This document shows positions 32,901 to 42,812 of a stretch of 64,000 bases of DNA, in pieces (the stretch's first letter is position 1; every line of letters starts with the position of its first letter). Both the position numbers and the translations under genes were made by a program. The notes under the pieces are model-generated. The model was not told where the DNA came from. It worked only from the letters and a program-made list of their open reading frames with translations, and ran no database searches. Origin of the DNA: Asparagopsis taxiformis (Eukaryota > Rhodophyta > Florideophyceae > Bonnemaisoniales > Bonnemaisoniaceae); contig JALQPE010001902.1 in the NCBI GenBank assembly GCA_030407315.1, forward strand, positions 1-64,000, in the 5' to 3' direction.

Positions 32901-33927
32901 TCTCATGGAAGAAATTCCTAACCAGGAATTGTTTCGGTACTTTTTGGGAACGTGGGAGGGGGAGCAGGTGCACAAGGACCCTGGGAACCGGCAGCTGTGG
33001 AGTCCCATTGTCAATACGGGGGACGATGAAACAGACGAGAAGAACCGGAATGAGGGGAGGGCTCGCTTCACGTCTACGCGCCACTGCCTGGTTGACTATG
33101 CCGAGAACGATGAGACGCATATCGACCGGTTCAAGTTTGTGACGCGGCGAGCCCTGCTGGATGTGTGGTTGGGAATCCTTGTCCGGCTGACAGGGCTGGA
33201 GGAGTGCGGTTTACCGGGAGAAAAACTTGTCATGCCGGCATCTGGGGGACGGTTTTTGATAACGGGAAAGGGGTGTCCTCGGCAGGTCCCACACAATGAT
33301 TTCCCTGTTCCTCCTCGCGACCGCAAAGATCAACTTCCGGGTTACTTTGTTATTGCCAACGGAGATGACCCATTCCCTATCTGGGTGTGTCCAGGGTCCC
33401 ACAAGTACGTCTTTTCCAAAGCGCTGGAATTAGATATGTACGCCAAGACGATGAAGCTGAAGAAGGTAATCGTTCCGCCACGTTCAGTCTTCATCGGTCA
33501 CGGCCATGTACAACATGCCGGGGCAGGGCATGTCGACAGAGTTGTGTCACACACGACAACGAGGTATCACACGTATTTCAGGAATGCGTCGTATCCGATT
33601 CCCGACAATGTTTCGTTTGGTTTCATCAGGCGGTTGGGATTCGAAGAAGAAGTCATCGCCAATGCTCCGCGCCGGTCTGCAAGGCAAAGTCAACCGGCAC
33701 CTGTCAATGTTCGCCACAAGACAGTTGTTCCCATCCCGGTCAAGAAAGATGGTAGGCCGAAGACAGGGCAGCTCCGAATGATGCGGATGAAGACGACAGA
33801 ACCTCGCAAGGATGTAATGCACACACCGAGTGTGGCCCCGGTAGTGCCTCTTCTGCCGGGACAACCTGGATATCTAGTTCACTATCATAGTGAGGACGAA
33901 GAGGAAGAACAGTTTTCCGACGGCTAG
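29995..33927 (+). CDS. ParB-like domain fused to 2-oxoglutarate/Fe(II) dioxygenase
   Basis: 1310 residues from ATG 29995, which has a strong AACCATGG context. Residues ~160-205 contain three short repeats (SGGTKHPARS-type). A ParB/sulfiredoxin-fold domain follows at ~225-360 with LVEPAVTLRDVKEDHVEDL and VIDGLHRLNAM, the latter in place of the ParB GERR motif. An acidic, disordered-looking segment (~660-790) leads to a C-terminal double-stranded beta-helix dioxygenase: iron ligands HND (His1100, Asp1102) and a distal His in GHVQHAGAG (~1174), plus Arg at ~1190 (RYHTYFR) for 2-oxoglutarate. A strand with GYFVIANGDDPFPIWVCPGS lies between. The fold fits the wide family containing TET/JBP, AlkB and phytanoyl-CoA hydroxylases; the subfamily is not settled by eye. 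ParB plus oxygenase suggests DNA-directed oxidation, by inference. ORF intact. Confidence 0.78.
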   Translation: MADTHFSSLFSTVCGDQVSASAESRGLKRGVDVDLFADVDGAAVHIGTASVSTAGGDVGLPRTLHNHKLPETDEADYIVVRNIATKDKFKDLPFPYMFDGAEGPPETMGGAYAAAFYPWDTRMMRPAAEDGSSDIRTPAAASNFNAATNQASSGRMPSTGPAGEITGSGGTKHPARSVPVSGGTKRPARSARASSGGTKHPARSNVTEATTQDVTEVDDEPEVAESIREQQGTQIMVPKFVTSDYVGEGATVLVRQLVEPAVTLRDVKEDHVEDLRNNMLAVGYVSSSRITVTVLRSQNTHLSADTRLFQNGKFHANANVTVIDGLHRLNAMHSIADDFTRLTRMHRTKLPQEANRLRWVTQPLDVYYLRRKDDSDLQPHEIIHKSAESNHTTGTQLTERSLVRILSSIQQFIRTIAVANNVENAGDLRESDVIRTLFEAQFMGMMNSTNTARRWTRLAIATLKHPVLDDVLRELNNSERRNEIGITHLDHKIVRELLEENFVFVLRGLSEYLNPAHGGRPDGRFDVNDFYTYVRRVTAIANSLYAAFGRPKSIMRKSFLSTEMAIGSVKQPKELQWHLTNAIAMYRGDDRSSEVRMRRRTTRLQDLETNLKEFFNPTLKKKTKARRKRRPSAANVRLTHKKQRNVEHEPASHGIRRRSQRLRSTGSTRLEEEEPVVVQQSAGEEEQAVVDKPTDQQQATASGDEVDEDSARSPDSAVEIVPQDNQRAGATPSNQESVHTASDEEDKQGADEGQVESKGVREVTITFTVPEGVEVDEDGYIVRDSPSEDDLLFDDRMPSLPDDFEDRAEGHHLAQRPADVIASVRVGCLPPIELRLLLESVEIDEEGREVRYLKQVAMDPVFEGLHIPEEHRARVLFEIDHVYPMFFAAWKMAAKAMCEPTSTFLPSRLDFAQVARMSTSWKDSYEAGTGMAYFHNCRTEINERGYTVMHNFADVSYLDASDKFPFDLGLMEEIPNQELFRYFLGTWEGEQVHKDPGNRQLWSPIVNTGDDETDEKNRNEGRARFTSTRHCLVDYAENDETHIDRFKFVTRRALLDVWLGILVRLTGLEECGLPGEKLVMPASGGRFLITGKGCPRQVPHNDFPVPPRDRKDQLPGYFVIANGDDPFPIWVCPGSHKYVFSKALELDMYAKTMKLKKVIVPPRSVFIGHGHVQHAGAGHVDRVVSHTTTRYHTYFRNASYPIPDNVSFGFIRRLGFEEEVIANAPRRSARQSQPAPVNVRHKTVVPIPVKKDGRPKTGQLRMMRMKTTEPRKDVMHTPSVAPVVPLLPGQPGYLVHYHSEDEEEEQFSDG

Positions 33928-34201
33928 ATATCTTAACAACAACTACTTTAGCAAACAATTATCGAGAATATAATCATCTCCTTTATCACTTTCAATCTAT
34001 GAACCTACTATAATGCACTTCCGTTCCATGCTTTCAAACTAGATTGTCCATTCCCTAGTGGGTTGGAGCATGATTCCAGGACGATTCCCTCACATCTCTA
34101 GACTCGATGGTCTATGCTAGAAATAGCAGAACAATTGGGTTTATACGTGCTTCATCGCCAACTTGCTTCTGGTAATGGCTGGACGTGCACGATACACGAT
34201 C

Positions 34202-36115
34202 ACCTGAAATGGACGTCCGGTGGATGTCCAACTCAGATGCATTCCTGGCCGGCCCAGAAATTCTACAATTTCGGGCACAAAAAAATATTGCAAAAAACAT
34301 CGATTTGGGCGGTCGATTGTGCCGTACGGCACACCCCCATCTCAAAAACATGTTCACATGTGCATGTTTTTGAGAATAGCCCAAATTTTAATTCAAATCA
34401 GGGTGTCTAATTTGGCCACAACGGCCCCAGGCACCGGAACCGCCGCCCCGAGCGGGGTCATCACTGGCTTCTGTAAGCACTAACTGTAAGGCTAAATGGC
34501 GCCGGAAGATGGGTCGATTCCAGGCTTCAAGCCTAAGTTATGCTAGGGTGACATCGTTTCCCCTGTTCCATCATGGTCCTGCCTTACTCCTCCACGACAA
34601 ACACTACTCACCCATCACGTTACTCGTATTCCGTGCACTTTGTATGAGTAGTGAACTCGCCTGCTTAGTTGCTGCAATGCGTGGATGTAGGCAGCACACG
34701 ACCAACCTGAAATGGACGTCCGGTGGATGTCCATCTCAGATGCACTGCTGGCCAGCCCAGAAATTCTACAATTTCGGGCACAAAAAATCTTGCAAAAATC
34801 AACGATTTGGGCGGGTCGATTGTGCCGTACGGCACACCCCCATCTCAAAAACATGTTCACATGTGCATGTTTTTGAGAATAGCCCAAATTTTAATTCAAA
34901 TCAGGGTGTCTAATTTGGCCACAACGGCCCCAGGCACCGGCCACCGGCCCCGATCGGGGCTATCACTGGCTTCTGTAAGCACCAACTGTAAGGCTAAATG
35001 GCGTCTGACGAAGGGTCAATTTCAGGCTCAATACGCCAGGGACAGGTCTTGGTCCTTGTTCCATCATGGTCCCGCCCCGCTCTCTCACGACCAACCTGAA
35101 ATGGACGTCGGGTGGATGTCCAGCTCGATTGCATTGCTGGCCAGCCCAGAAATTCTAAAATTTCGGGCACAGAAAAATATTGCAAAAAACATCGATTTGG
35201 GCGGTCGATTGTGCCGTACGGCACACCCCCATCTCAAAAACATGTTCACATGTGCATGTTTTTGAGAATAGCCCAAATTTTAATTCAAATCAGGGTGTCT
35301 AATTTGGCCACAACGGCCCCAGGAACCGACCGCCGCCCCGAGCGGGGTCATCACTGGCTTCTGTAAGCACTAACTGTGAGGCTAAATGGCGCCGAAAGAT
35401 GGGTCGATTCCAGGCTTCAAGCCTAAGTTATGCTAGGTACGCATCTTCTTCCGTGTTTCATAATGGTCCCGCCTTACTCCCTCAACACAAACACTACTCA
35501 CCTATCACGTTACTCATATTCCGTGTACTTTGTATTAGTAGTGAACCCGCTGGCTTAGTTTCTGCAATGCGTGGATGTAGGCAGCACACGACCAACCTGA
35601 AATGGACGTCCGGTGGATGTCCAGCTCAGATGCACTGCTGGCCAGCCCAGAAATTCTAAAATTTCGGGCACAAAAAATCTTGCAAAAATCAACGATTTGG
35701 GCGGTCGATTGTGCCGTACGGCACACCCCCATCTCAAAAACATGTTCACATGTGCATGTTTTTGAGAATAGCCCAAATTTTAATTCAAATCAGGGTGTCT
35801 AATTTGGCCACAACGGCCCCAGGAACCGACCGCCGGCCCCGATCGGGGGCTATCACTGGCGTCTGTAAGCACCAACTGTAAGCCGGAGCCGGCTGCCGCC
35901 CCGATCGGGGCTATCACTGGCTTCTATTAGCACCAACTGTAAGCCAAAATCGCGTCTCACGAAGGGTCGATTTCAGGCTCAACACGTCAGGGAAAGGTCT
36001 TGGTCCTTGTTTCATCATGGTCCCGCCCCACCCTCTCGCGACCAACCTGAAATGGACGTCCGGTGGATGTCCAGCTCGATTGCATTGCTGGCCAGCCCAG
36101 AAATTCTAAAATTTC
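34202..36115 (+). repeat. Alternating A and B repeat units, right array
   Basis: Partial unit to 34402, then B (34402-34905), A (34905-35293), B (35293-35790) and a truncated A ending near 36115. The orientation is the same as in the left array, so the ParB-dioxygenase gene sits between direct, not inverted, arrays. Each unit ends in the CTCAAAAACATG hairpin and GTGCCGTACGGCAC palindrome. 33928-34201 is unique 3' flank. 36116-37446 holds no gene I can support and is strongly purine-rich on the plus strand. Confidence 0.88.
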
Positions 36116-37446
36116 CGAAAAATCAATTTGGTGGCCCAGCATCTCCTGTGCCGAAAATTCCCGCACTCAGTTCTGATATACGTCTAGACGTGTTTCCCAC
36201 TTGTACGCATCAGGGAAGGCGTCACGGAAGGTTGACACTACGCTACTTGTGTACCGCGTCGTCTGAAATAGCGAGTAGTGTTTGTTGTATAGTTGTGGAG
36301 TATGCGTCTAGTGGTTTGTAAAGCTTGCAGAACGGGATAGGGATGTGGGTGGCCCTATTTTATGAATACATGAGTACCAATATTCAGGGTTGACAAAGCG
36401 GAAAGGCATAGGCTCATACATGTTTGAGATTGCATAGTAGAGAAAATATTTTCATCGAAATTTACATGGAGCTGATGGAGGTTTTAAGGATGAGGTATGA
36501 GAGGAAGAAAATTCTTCTGTGGTATGAGGATGTGTTCTGTGGGGGGATGGAATCTTGGGATGGTACAGGGGGAGGTGGAAATGTACGGAGTGCGGGTTTA
36601 GAATGGATTGTGATTCGGAGAGGAGTGCCGACAAGCATATTATGGGGATTGGGGAGACGCTGCGGGGTGTTGGGGTAGTGAGGGCGGAGGAGGTGTTTAG
36701 GTGGGACCGTAGGAGGGTGCGGTTGAAGGCGCCGAGAGGAGGGGTTTTTAGGAAAGTGAGGAGAAAGAAGGGGAGGGGGTGGCGTCTGTTCTGGCTGTGG
36801 TGAGTGGGGATGTGATGGAGAAGAAGGGGGTTATTGTATTTGGGGAGGGAGGGGAGTGGGAGGAAGGGTGCGAAGTGGGGGGTTGATATGTGTTTCAGAG
36901 CGGGGAGGTTTCTGGGGATACGGCGGGGGAGCCACCCCGCAGTGCGGGAGCGTGGGCCGGTGGTGGTGGTGTATACGGTATCGAAGATGCGGATGGCGTG
37001 GGGGCATGGAGCAGCTGAGGGAGGGAGGGGTGGAGCAGGTCGGGTACGGGATGGGGAGTGAGAGGTTTTGGAAGAGTAAGCTGCAGGGGAAGTTTGTGTA
37101 GAGGGCGAAGGAGAGGGGTTGAGGGTAGAGGAGAGAGGGTACTGAAGAACAATACGTTGCAAAGGTGATGGGGGAGAGCATGGTCGAGGAGATAGGGGGT
37201 GTTTTGCCCTATTCTGAGGTAGTATGAGGACTGGTTATACGAAATCTGTACGGTAGAGCAGAAAAGTAGGTATGGAATGGAGGTGTGCACCGTGGAAGCG
37301 GGGATAGGTATCTGAAAATGCGTGCTAGAGTGGTATTGGGGGTGTTTGAGGTACAGTACGGGGGAGGTGAGCACCAACAGGAAGGGGGTGTGAGCGAGAG
37401 GATGAAAAAATTAAAGACGAAATTGGAGTCGACCGACAAGGAAAAA

Positions 37447-37775
37447 TAGAGTGGTCGCCGTGATGGATGCGGACATCCATGTCGAGCACGGCGGCAGAAA
37501 TTTCTGGGGTCGAAATTTTTGAATTTCTGAACCGGCGCCCGTCCTAGGTGGACATAGACATGGCGGAAGTCCATCCCGAGGGGGACATCCGTGGTACTAG
37601 AAACAATGAATGTCGCCCTAGTAATACTAGACGTACTAGACCGCATGGACGTCCGGTTCTAGGCGGACATCCAAAAATACTGGAGAACATGGACGTCCGC
37701 CTAGTAATACTAGGTGTACTAGAGGTTGTGGACGTCCGCGTCCATTTCCGAGAACACAGACGAAGTTCAAAACAG
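37447..37775. mobile_element. Small GGACGTCC-rich element inserted in DUF7869-type gene
   Basis: The right end, read on the minus strand, is CGTCTGTGTTCTCGG then AATGGACGCGGACGTCC, the same terminus as the element at 14013. The left end has TGATGGATGCGGACATCCA as an imperfect inverted match. Inside are several GGACGTCC or GGACATCC palindromes and CTAGTAATACTAG-type repeats akin to the 43-bp array. It has no coding capacity. Confidence 0.65.
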
Positions 37776-38665
37776 CTTTGAGAAGCTCCATCAATAATGA
37801 TACTGGCAAATTTGTGGGGAGAAATTCTGGCAGCTTCTCGATTCTTGTAATACTGCATACGCTCCATTTCCACAAACCGATGGTGGTTTTTCTGCATTTT
37901 TCGGAGCTCATCTGAGCGGGTACGGTCCATTCCAGCTTCTGCAAGTTCTTGTCTTAGCTTCTCACATATATCACATTTGGAGAACCTGTGTACGCGCCTG
38001 CACTTGACGTTTCTGCAGTTGGACCCCCAAACTTTTATAAAGTACGCATAAGTTGGGGCTGGAATTATGTTGCCCATTCCATCGTGCTCATTACAGTGAG
38101 TTTTGAACATTTGGTACACCTGCTTTTTCTCGAAATAGGGCAAATGAAGCTCTCCGGAATCAGGCATTCGATTGGCAGTGCTTTCAGCCAAATTCACAAG
38201 GTAAGCATTGATAAATTCTTTTCCCATCTGCCTAGCTCCGAGACCTGGCATTCTGAAAATAGACTTTGAGCCCCCTGAACGAGGAGTCTCTTTCACGGCA
38301 CACTGCAAACATCTTGATATTCCGAAACCAATGTCGAGAAATGTAGAACATACCGGCCGGCCGTCAAAGTAGAACCGCTTTATTACCTTCTCATCGACTT
38401 TTACCAACCGAAGCATTCCTGTCAAACATATTTTTCGCTGTTCCTGAGACATCTGAAGCATTCTTTTCCTTTGTGCCTTGAAGTAACTGACCTTGACCTT
38501 GGTAAAGCATCGTTTACCTTTGCAGCATTTCAGCTCAGATATATCAATAATAGATGACTCCTCAGCAAGCTTCTGACGTTTTTTCTTCAAGTGGGATAAA
38601 GTCTTCTGCTCCCAGTTGGGACGCTTCAGTGATGGATTCAGAGTTTCATTGACAGTTTCATCCAT
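37766..38665 (-). pseudogene. DUF7869-type transposase-like gene, 3' part lost
   Basis: Minus-strand ORF from ATG near 38665 (MDETVNETLNPSLKRP), about 300 codons of native sequence before it enters the inserted element at 37775. An N-terminal basic segment is followed by a Cys-containing region (LKCCKGKRCF), then RVHRFSKCDICEKLRQEL, a helical stretch RMQYYKNREAARISPHKF and SIIIDGASQSCFEL. The last blocks match DUF7869-containing proteins, a widespread family in transposon-like settings whose acidic IIDG motif may begin the catalytic core. The insertion falls just after this motif, so the gene is dead. Confidence 0.65.
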
Positions 38666-39794
38666 CCAGCTCTAGTTTCCGAGAACTAATTTGAAGCTGA
38701 TATTTTTGGAAAAGCACACTCATTTCCATGCCGAGGTTTACGCTCTTGATTAAATAAGTAATGCATGCACATCTGGTTGAGGCGGACCGCATGATTGGCT
38801 ATCATGTAGGAGTTCTGCGAGAAGACTCTTTAACTTTGTAACGTATACCAATTATACTATGTAATGTTTATTTCGATATGAACGCAGTTGAGCTTCCTCT
38901 CAAGTGGAACGGAAACTTGCGTGTTACCATACGAGATATTTCATAACGGATGACAGCAGTCATATCACTGACATTCAACGAGACGATAAAAAGTGTAAAT
39001 AAAACTTTGCACTGTTCATGAGCTGTAATGTAACACCGCACATTGTTCAGCTTTGCTGTGAATTCGTTTAGGGAAACAAATTGGTCGTGATACAACCTGA
39101 CAAACATAATATTTGAGACTGGGCCCATCAGGGCTTCCCTCCTCGATTTACTGATGATTCGTTCACACAGTTCTACGCAAAATAAAGCAAGTGGTTGCCA
39201 GAGAGCGGGTGAGAGGGTACTGCGTCGTGCAATGACACATTTTACGGTGCACAAATTTACACTACAAATTAAACAGAGAGACATGTTGTTCCTGGAGAAA
39301 TTTCACATGCGTGTAAGAATCAGTGTGCAAGTATCAGCGGGCATTCGATGAGGAGATTATCAGAAAATCTCTTTTGGTATCTCTTACGAGGCTATCCACG
39401 CATGGAGATGATTTTAGTTCTCAGTATTCGGTCATATGTCATCGTGAATTTACAGTCACCAGTGATGTTTACAAGTAAGATTGAGCTTTGAAATTCTATC
39501 AAGTATCACATCTTTCCCGCCTTAATCGGTCACATAGCCTTCAATCATAATTTCTGTGCGTGTGAGAGAGCGGAGATATCTTCACTTCCTGATATTGAGC
39601 AACATCTCTTGTCCAAGTATCTCAATAATTTCTTTACAACTACGCAATATCCGGCCCAATCTTATCCTCGTGTTCCATGCAGTTACTCTTCCCCTCGTCA
39701 GCATTTTCTACTATACACTGCCGATTTTTCGTTCTGCAAAACATCTACAGTGAACTCTAGCCCGTCACATAATTGCGAGCAGTGCTTCCCATGC

Positions 39795-42700
39795 ATGCTT
39801 CGGGCATTATCCCAAAAATCCTATTCTCGAATGAACTCCGCCAAAGAACACTTCTCGAGTCTGCTCCAGGGTGCAACTGTCCAGGCTTTGGACCCGATGG
39901 CATGCATTCCCTTCACTAGGATAAGAAATATTGTGGATGGATGTGTGGATGTTCTTTGCAGAATCTTCGAAAGTGCAGGAGGAATAACTACCGGAGGATC
40001 GATGGCATACGTATTGAAGCTGGAAGGAGTTTATGCGTCATACCCTCTTGATTATTTCAGGGAGAAACTGGGTAGTGAAGAAGAAGCTGGAAAGGAAGTG
40101 AACAAGAGGAATGAATGGTACGGAGTCGTAGATGGAGAGCATCGCGCAAGTGCTTTACAGAGGCTTATTTGTAAGGATCCAGAGAAATGGGCTGGATTTA
40201 CATGGACAGTTCATGTTCTCAATACAACAGCTTCGATTGCCTCACTTCGAGCTTTCGCAAGAGCTTGTAACCAGAAGAATGTTGAAGATTTCGTAGTTGT
40301 TCCAACTCAGTACGATGTTCTTCGAAATCTCAAACAGGACTATATTAACTTGAGTGCAAAACTAAACAGGAGTGCGAGACCCATCGAGCTTGCTGTTTTT
40401 TATTCTGGGAGCAAAGAAGCTTGCACATCGACTACAAAACAATTGGCTGCTTGTGTCATTAGACTTCCTCAGAGTGTGATTGATACACTCGGTGAGATAA
40501 TGAACGAAGAGAATGAAGAGGTGGCCACTCAGATTCAGGCAAAGATAAATTCGAAACAGAAAAAATGTGCAGCTGTCGACTATAGACTGTATCGCAACTT
40601 GATAACTTCTTCTACTTTGAAAGGATCTACGCCATTTATGAATGCTGAAGGCAAAGATGGAGAAACTTCTCAGTTGAACGCCTTGTGGCGCATTAAGGAA
40701 ATATCAAGATCATCAGGTTTCGGTCCAACTAAAGCATCTGTTTTGACGGAGCAGTTCCTAGCTGCTGCTGCTGCGTTACAGGAAGTGAAGAAGTTCGAAA
40801 GGATTATGGAAACATCTGTGTGGCCCAAGGAAATGGAGGTCATGAAAAGAAATGCTGAACGCACTCAACTGTTCGATGAAGAAATTTCCGCCAACTTCGG
40901 CAATGACCTGGAGCCGCTAGTCTCCTTTTTCAATGCTTTCAAAATAGCTTGCCCTGCAGTTGCAAGCCAGAAGCTGCACAAATTCAAGGGAACAAGCGAA
41001 TCTAATGGTATGAATAGAATGTCTTCCTGCACTGAAACAGAGAGAACCTCCAGAATCCAAGATCTGTCTTGTGCTGATCAAGACCCCCTGACTAGAAAAG
41101 AAATGGAAAGCTTTGATGATATTCACTCGAGCTGTAAAGATCTCGAGGAACCAATCTGTGAACGAAGAATCGGTTCAAAAGGGAGTCCAATAACTAACTT
41201 GCCTTCTTTCGAATCCCCCGAAGAAGGTGCTTCACTACATGAAAGTGGCAAAAGATGTGAGTCAGGACTCCAACAAGACAGTTTTGCACCAGAGGAACAA
41301 GATTCTGTATCTCTTGACGGAGATAAAAATTTGGACTTCATACTGGAAGAAGCTGGGATACACTGCTACGCGATGGAGTGGCAAAAGTTCGAAAAGAATT
41401 GTGCGCTGTACGAGAGAATGAAGGGGAATGTATCTACAATTCTAACTGATCCTCCATACTCTTTGCAATCAGTTTCAGCTTCTGGTGCTGGCAGTAACTA
41501 CGATGACTTTCTTGATGACAAAGAAATCAATGATTTTTCGCAATTCGCCAGGAGGGTTCTCGCTCCAGAGGGATCAGTAGTTATGTTTACAAGCTGGCAG
41601 ACTTTTCCAAGATGGTCGGCGTCCTTCTCTAGCAATGGATTCCAGGTTTTGAACTACCCAATTGTCGTTGCAAAAGACACTAAGACGTTAAGAAGAAATG
41701 GAAGACTGAAGATGCCACAGAATGCAGTCGATTATGTTTTACTGGCATATGCACCTGGAAAGGGTAGAACTTCATCTCGTTCAATTGACTTTGAATGCCC
41801 ATACCAGTTGATTCAATGTTCACACAGTCGCAAGTTCAATATCATAGACAATGTTCCTGTTCCATCGGCGAAGTTGCAGCAAGGCCGTTCAAGGAGAATA
41901 GTTAGGGTGGAGGAAAAGAATGTTGATCTAATTCAGGAACTGCTCACTTCATTTTGCCCACCAGGAGGGCTCGTATGTGATCCATTCGCAGGAACATTGA
42001 CGACAGCGATAGCCTGTATACATACATCTCGGGAAGCTATCGTAATTGAGAAAGACCACATTTGCATGAACTTGGCGAAAGAACGACTCTCCAAAATTGC
42101 TTCAAATGTTTTAGCGAAGAGGAGCAGGCTAACAACTGTGCTTGAACAAGCACCAGAACTGGAACTACGCTCGAAATCGAATGTTGATGAAGAGAATCTG
42201 AAGGGTATTGAACCCTCAGACGCTATGCACAGCGATCAAACTCCAGCAAATGATCCCGAAGGTGCTGCATCACCACATTCTCAAAATAGTCAGCAAGAGA
42301 GGGAGGAAAATGACCCTCACGAGGATATCAGAATTCCTGTTGAGTCACCTAACCAAGAATCTCCAGGCAGTCATGTAGACGTTGACTCTGCTAAGGCAAC
42401 CAAGAGGAGCAATATTTCTCATGAGCACAGAAATAAGACCGTTCGACAAAGCAAGAGGCTGAAAAAAGACAATACTAAACAGGACAATGCAAGGAACAAA
42501 TCGGTGAAGCGAATTATGTCGACAAAGAATGTACAACAAAGTGGCCCGCCACAACCATGTACGAATCAAAATGAAAGCAGTTTTGCAGAACTCAGCAGCT
42601 CAAACTGTAGCAGAACAAACTGCATTCTCGGTAACCGATGTGATGTCCTATCTCTGATGCCAGTCGGAGAGGTAGCAATGACAAGCCACAGGTGCGATTT

Positions 42701-42812
42701 CTGCAAGAAACATATTCATACACCATGTGAATATGGCAGACGTGTTCTTGGTCTCAGAGACCGATGTGAGCAGTGGGCCTGTTCCAAAGAATGTTTCGAT
42801 CTGAGCTCATAG
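39795..42812 (+). CDS. ParB-like domain, DNA methyltransferase and Cys-rich tail fusion
   Basis: 1005 residues from the first in-frame ATG (39795); ATG 39831 is also possible. The ParB/sulfiredoxin-like domain is at ~15-170, with YGVVDGEHRASALQRL at ~110. A helical middle part and a Ser/Glu-rich linker (~370-510) follow. The beta-class amino-methyltransferase has TILTDPPYSLQS at ~551 and LVCDPFAGTLTTA at ~729. A basic, charged linker leads to a C-terminal Cys/His cluster (~936-1003: CSRTNCILGNRC, CDFCKKHIHTPC, CEQWACSKEC) that probably binds zinc. ParB plus DNA methylase fusions are known in phages and bacteria; the zinc tail and long linkers are eukaryotic in style. Base composition is more AT-rich than at 25-34 kb, suggesting a separate arrival. 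Intact; N6-adenine is the likelier target from DPPY. Confidence 0.82.
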   Translation: MLRALSQKSYSRMNSAKEHFSSLLQGATVQALDPMACIPFTRIRNIVDGCVDVLCRIFESAGGITTGGSMAYVLKLEGVYASYPLDYFREKLGSEEEAGKEVNKRNEWYGVVDGEHRASALQRLICKDPEKWAGFTWTVHVLNTTASIASLRAFARACNQKNVEDFVVVPTQYDVLRNLKQDYINLSAKLNRSARPIELAVFYSGSKEACTSTTKQLAACVIRLPQSVIDTLGEIMNEENEEVATQIQAKINSKQKKCAAVDYRLYRNLITSSTLKGSTPFMNAEGKDGETSQLNALWRIKEISRSSGFGPTKASVLTEQFLAAAAALQEVKKFERIMETSVWPKEMEVMKRNAERTQLFDEEISANFGNDLEPLVSFFNAFKIACPAVASQKLHKFKGTSESNGMNRMSSCTETERTSRIQDLSCADQDPLTRKEMESFDDIHSSCKDLEEPICERRIGSKGSPITNLPSFESPEEGASLHESGKRCESGLQQDSFAPEEQDSVSLDGDKNLDFILEEAGIHCYAMEWQKFEKNCALYERMKGNVSTILTDPPYSLQSVSASGAGSNYDDFLDDKEINDFSQFARRVLAPEGSVVMFTSWQTFPRWSASFSSNGFQVLNYPIVVAKDTKTLRRNGRLKMPQNAVDYVLLAYAPGKGRTSSRSIDFECPYQLIQCSHSRKFNIIDNVPVPSAKLQQGRSRRIVRVEEKNVDLIQELLTSFCPPGGLVCDPFAGTLTTAIACIHTSREAIVIEKDHICMNLAKERLSKIASNVLAKRSRLTTVLEQAPELELRSKSNVDEENLKGIEPSDAMHSDQTPANDPEGAASPHSQNSQQEREENDPHEDIRIPVESPNQESPGSHVDVDSAKATKRSNISHEHRNKTVRQSKRLKKDNTKQDNARNKSVKRIMSTKNVQQSGPPQPCTNQNESSFAELSSSNCSRTNCILGNRCDVLSLMPVGEVAMTSHRCDFCKKHIHTPCEYGRRVLGLRDRCEQWACSKECFDLSS

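Noticed and set aside
22975..36115. Helitron ends
   Set aside because: Repeat units end in hairpins, but there is no CTRR end, no Rep/helicase gene, and the cassette has inverted ends.
36555..36803. Possible Cys/His finger (CTECGFRMDC)
   Set aside because: A single short motif in a biased region, without a supporting longer frame.
36452..37162. Long Pro/Ser/Thr-rich ORF on the minus strand
   Set aside because: It follows from the strong purine bias of the plus strand; low complexity, no domain, and other frames are equally open.
37544..37765. C-terminal extension of the DUF7869-type protein
   Set aside because: This part lies in the inserted GGACGTCC-rich element and does not belong to the gene.
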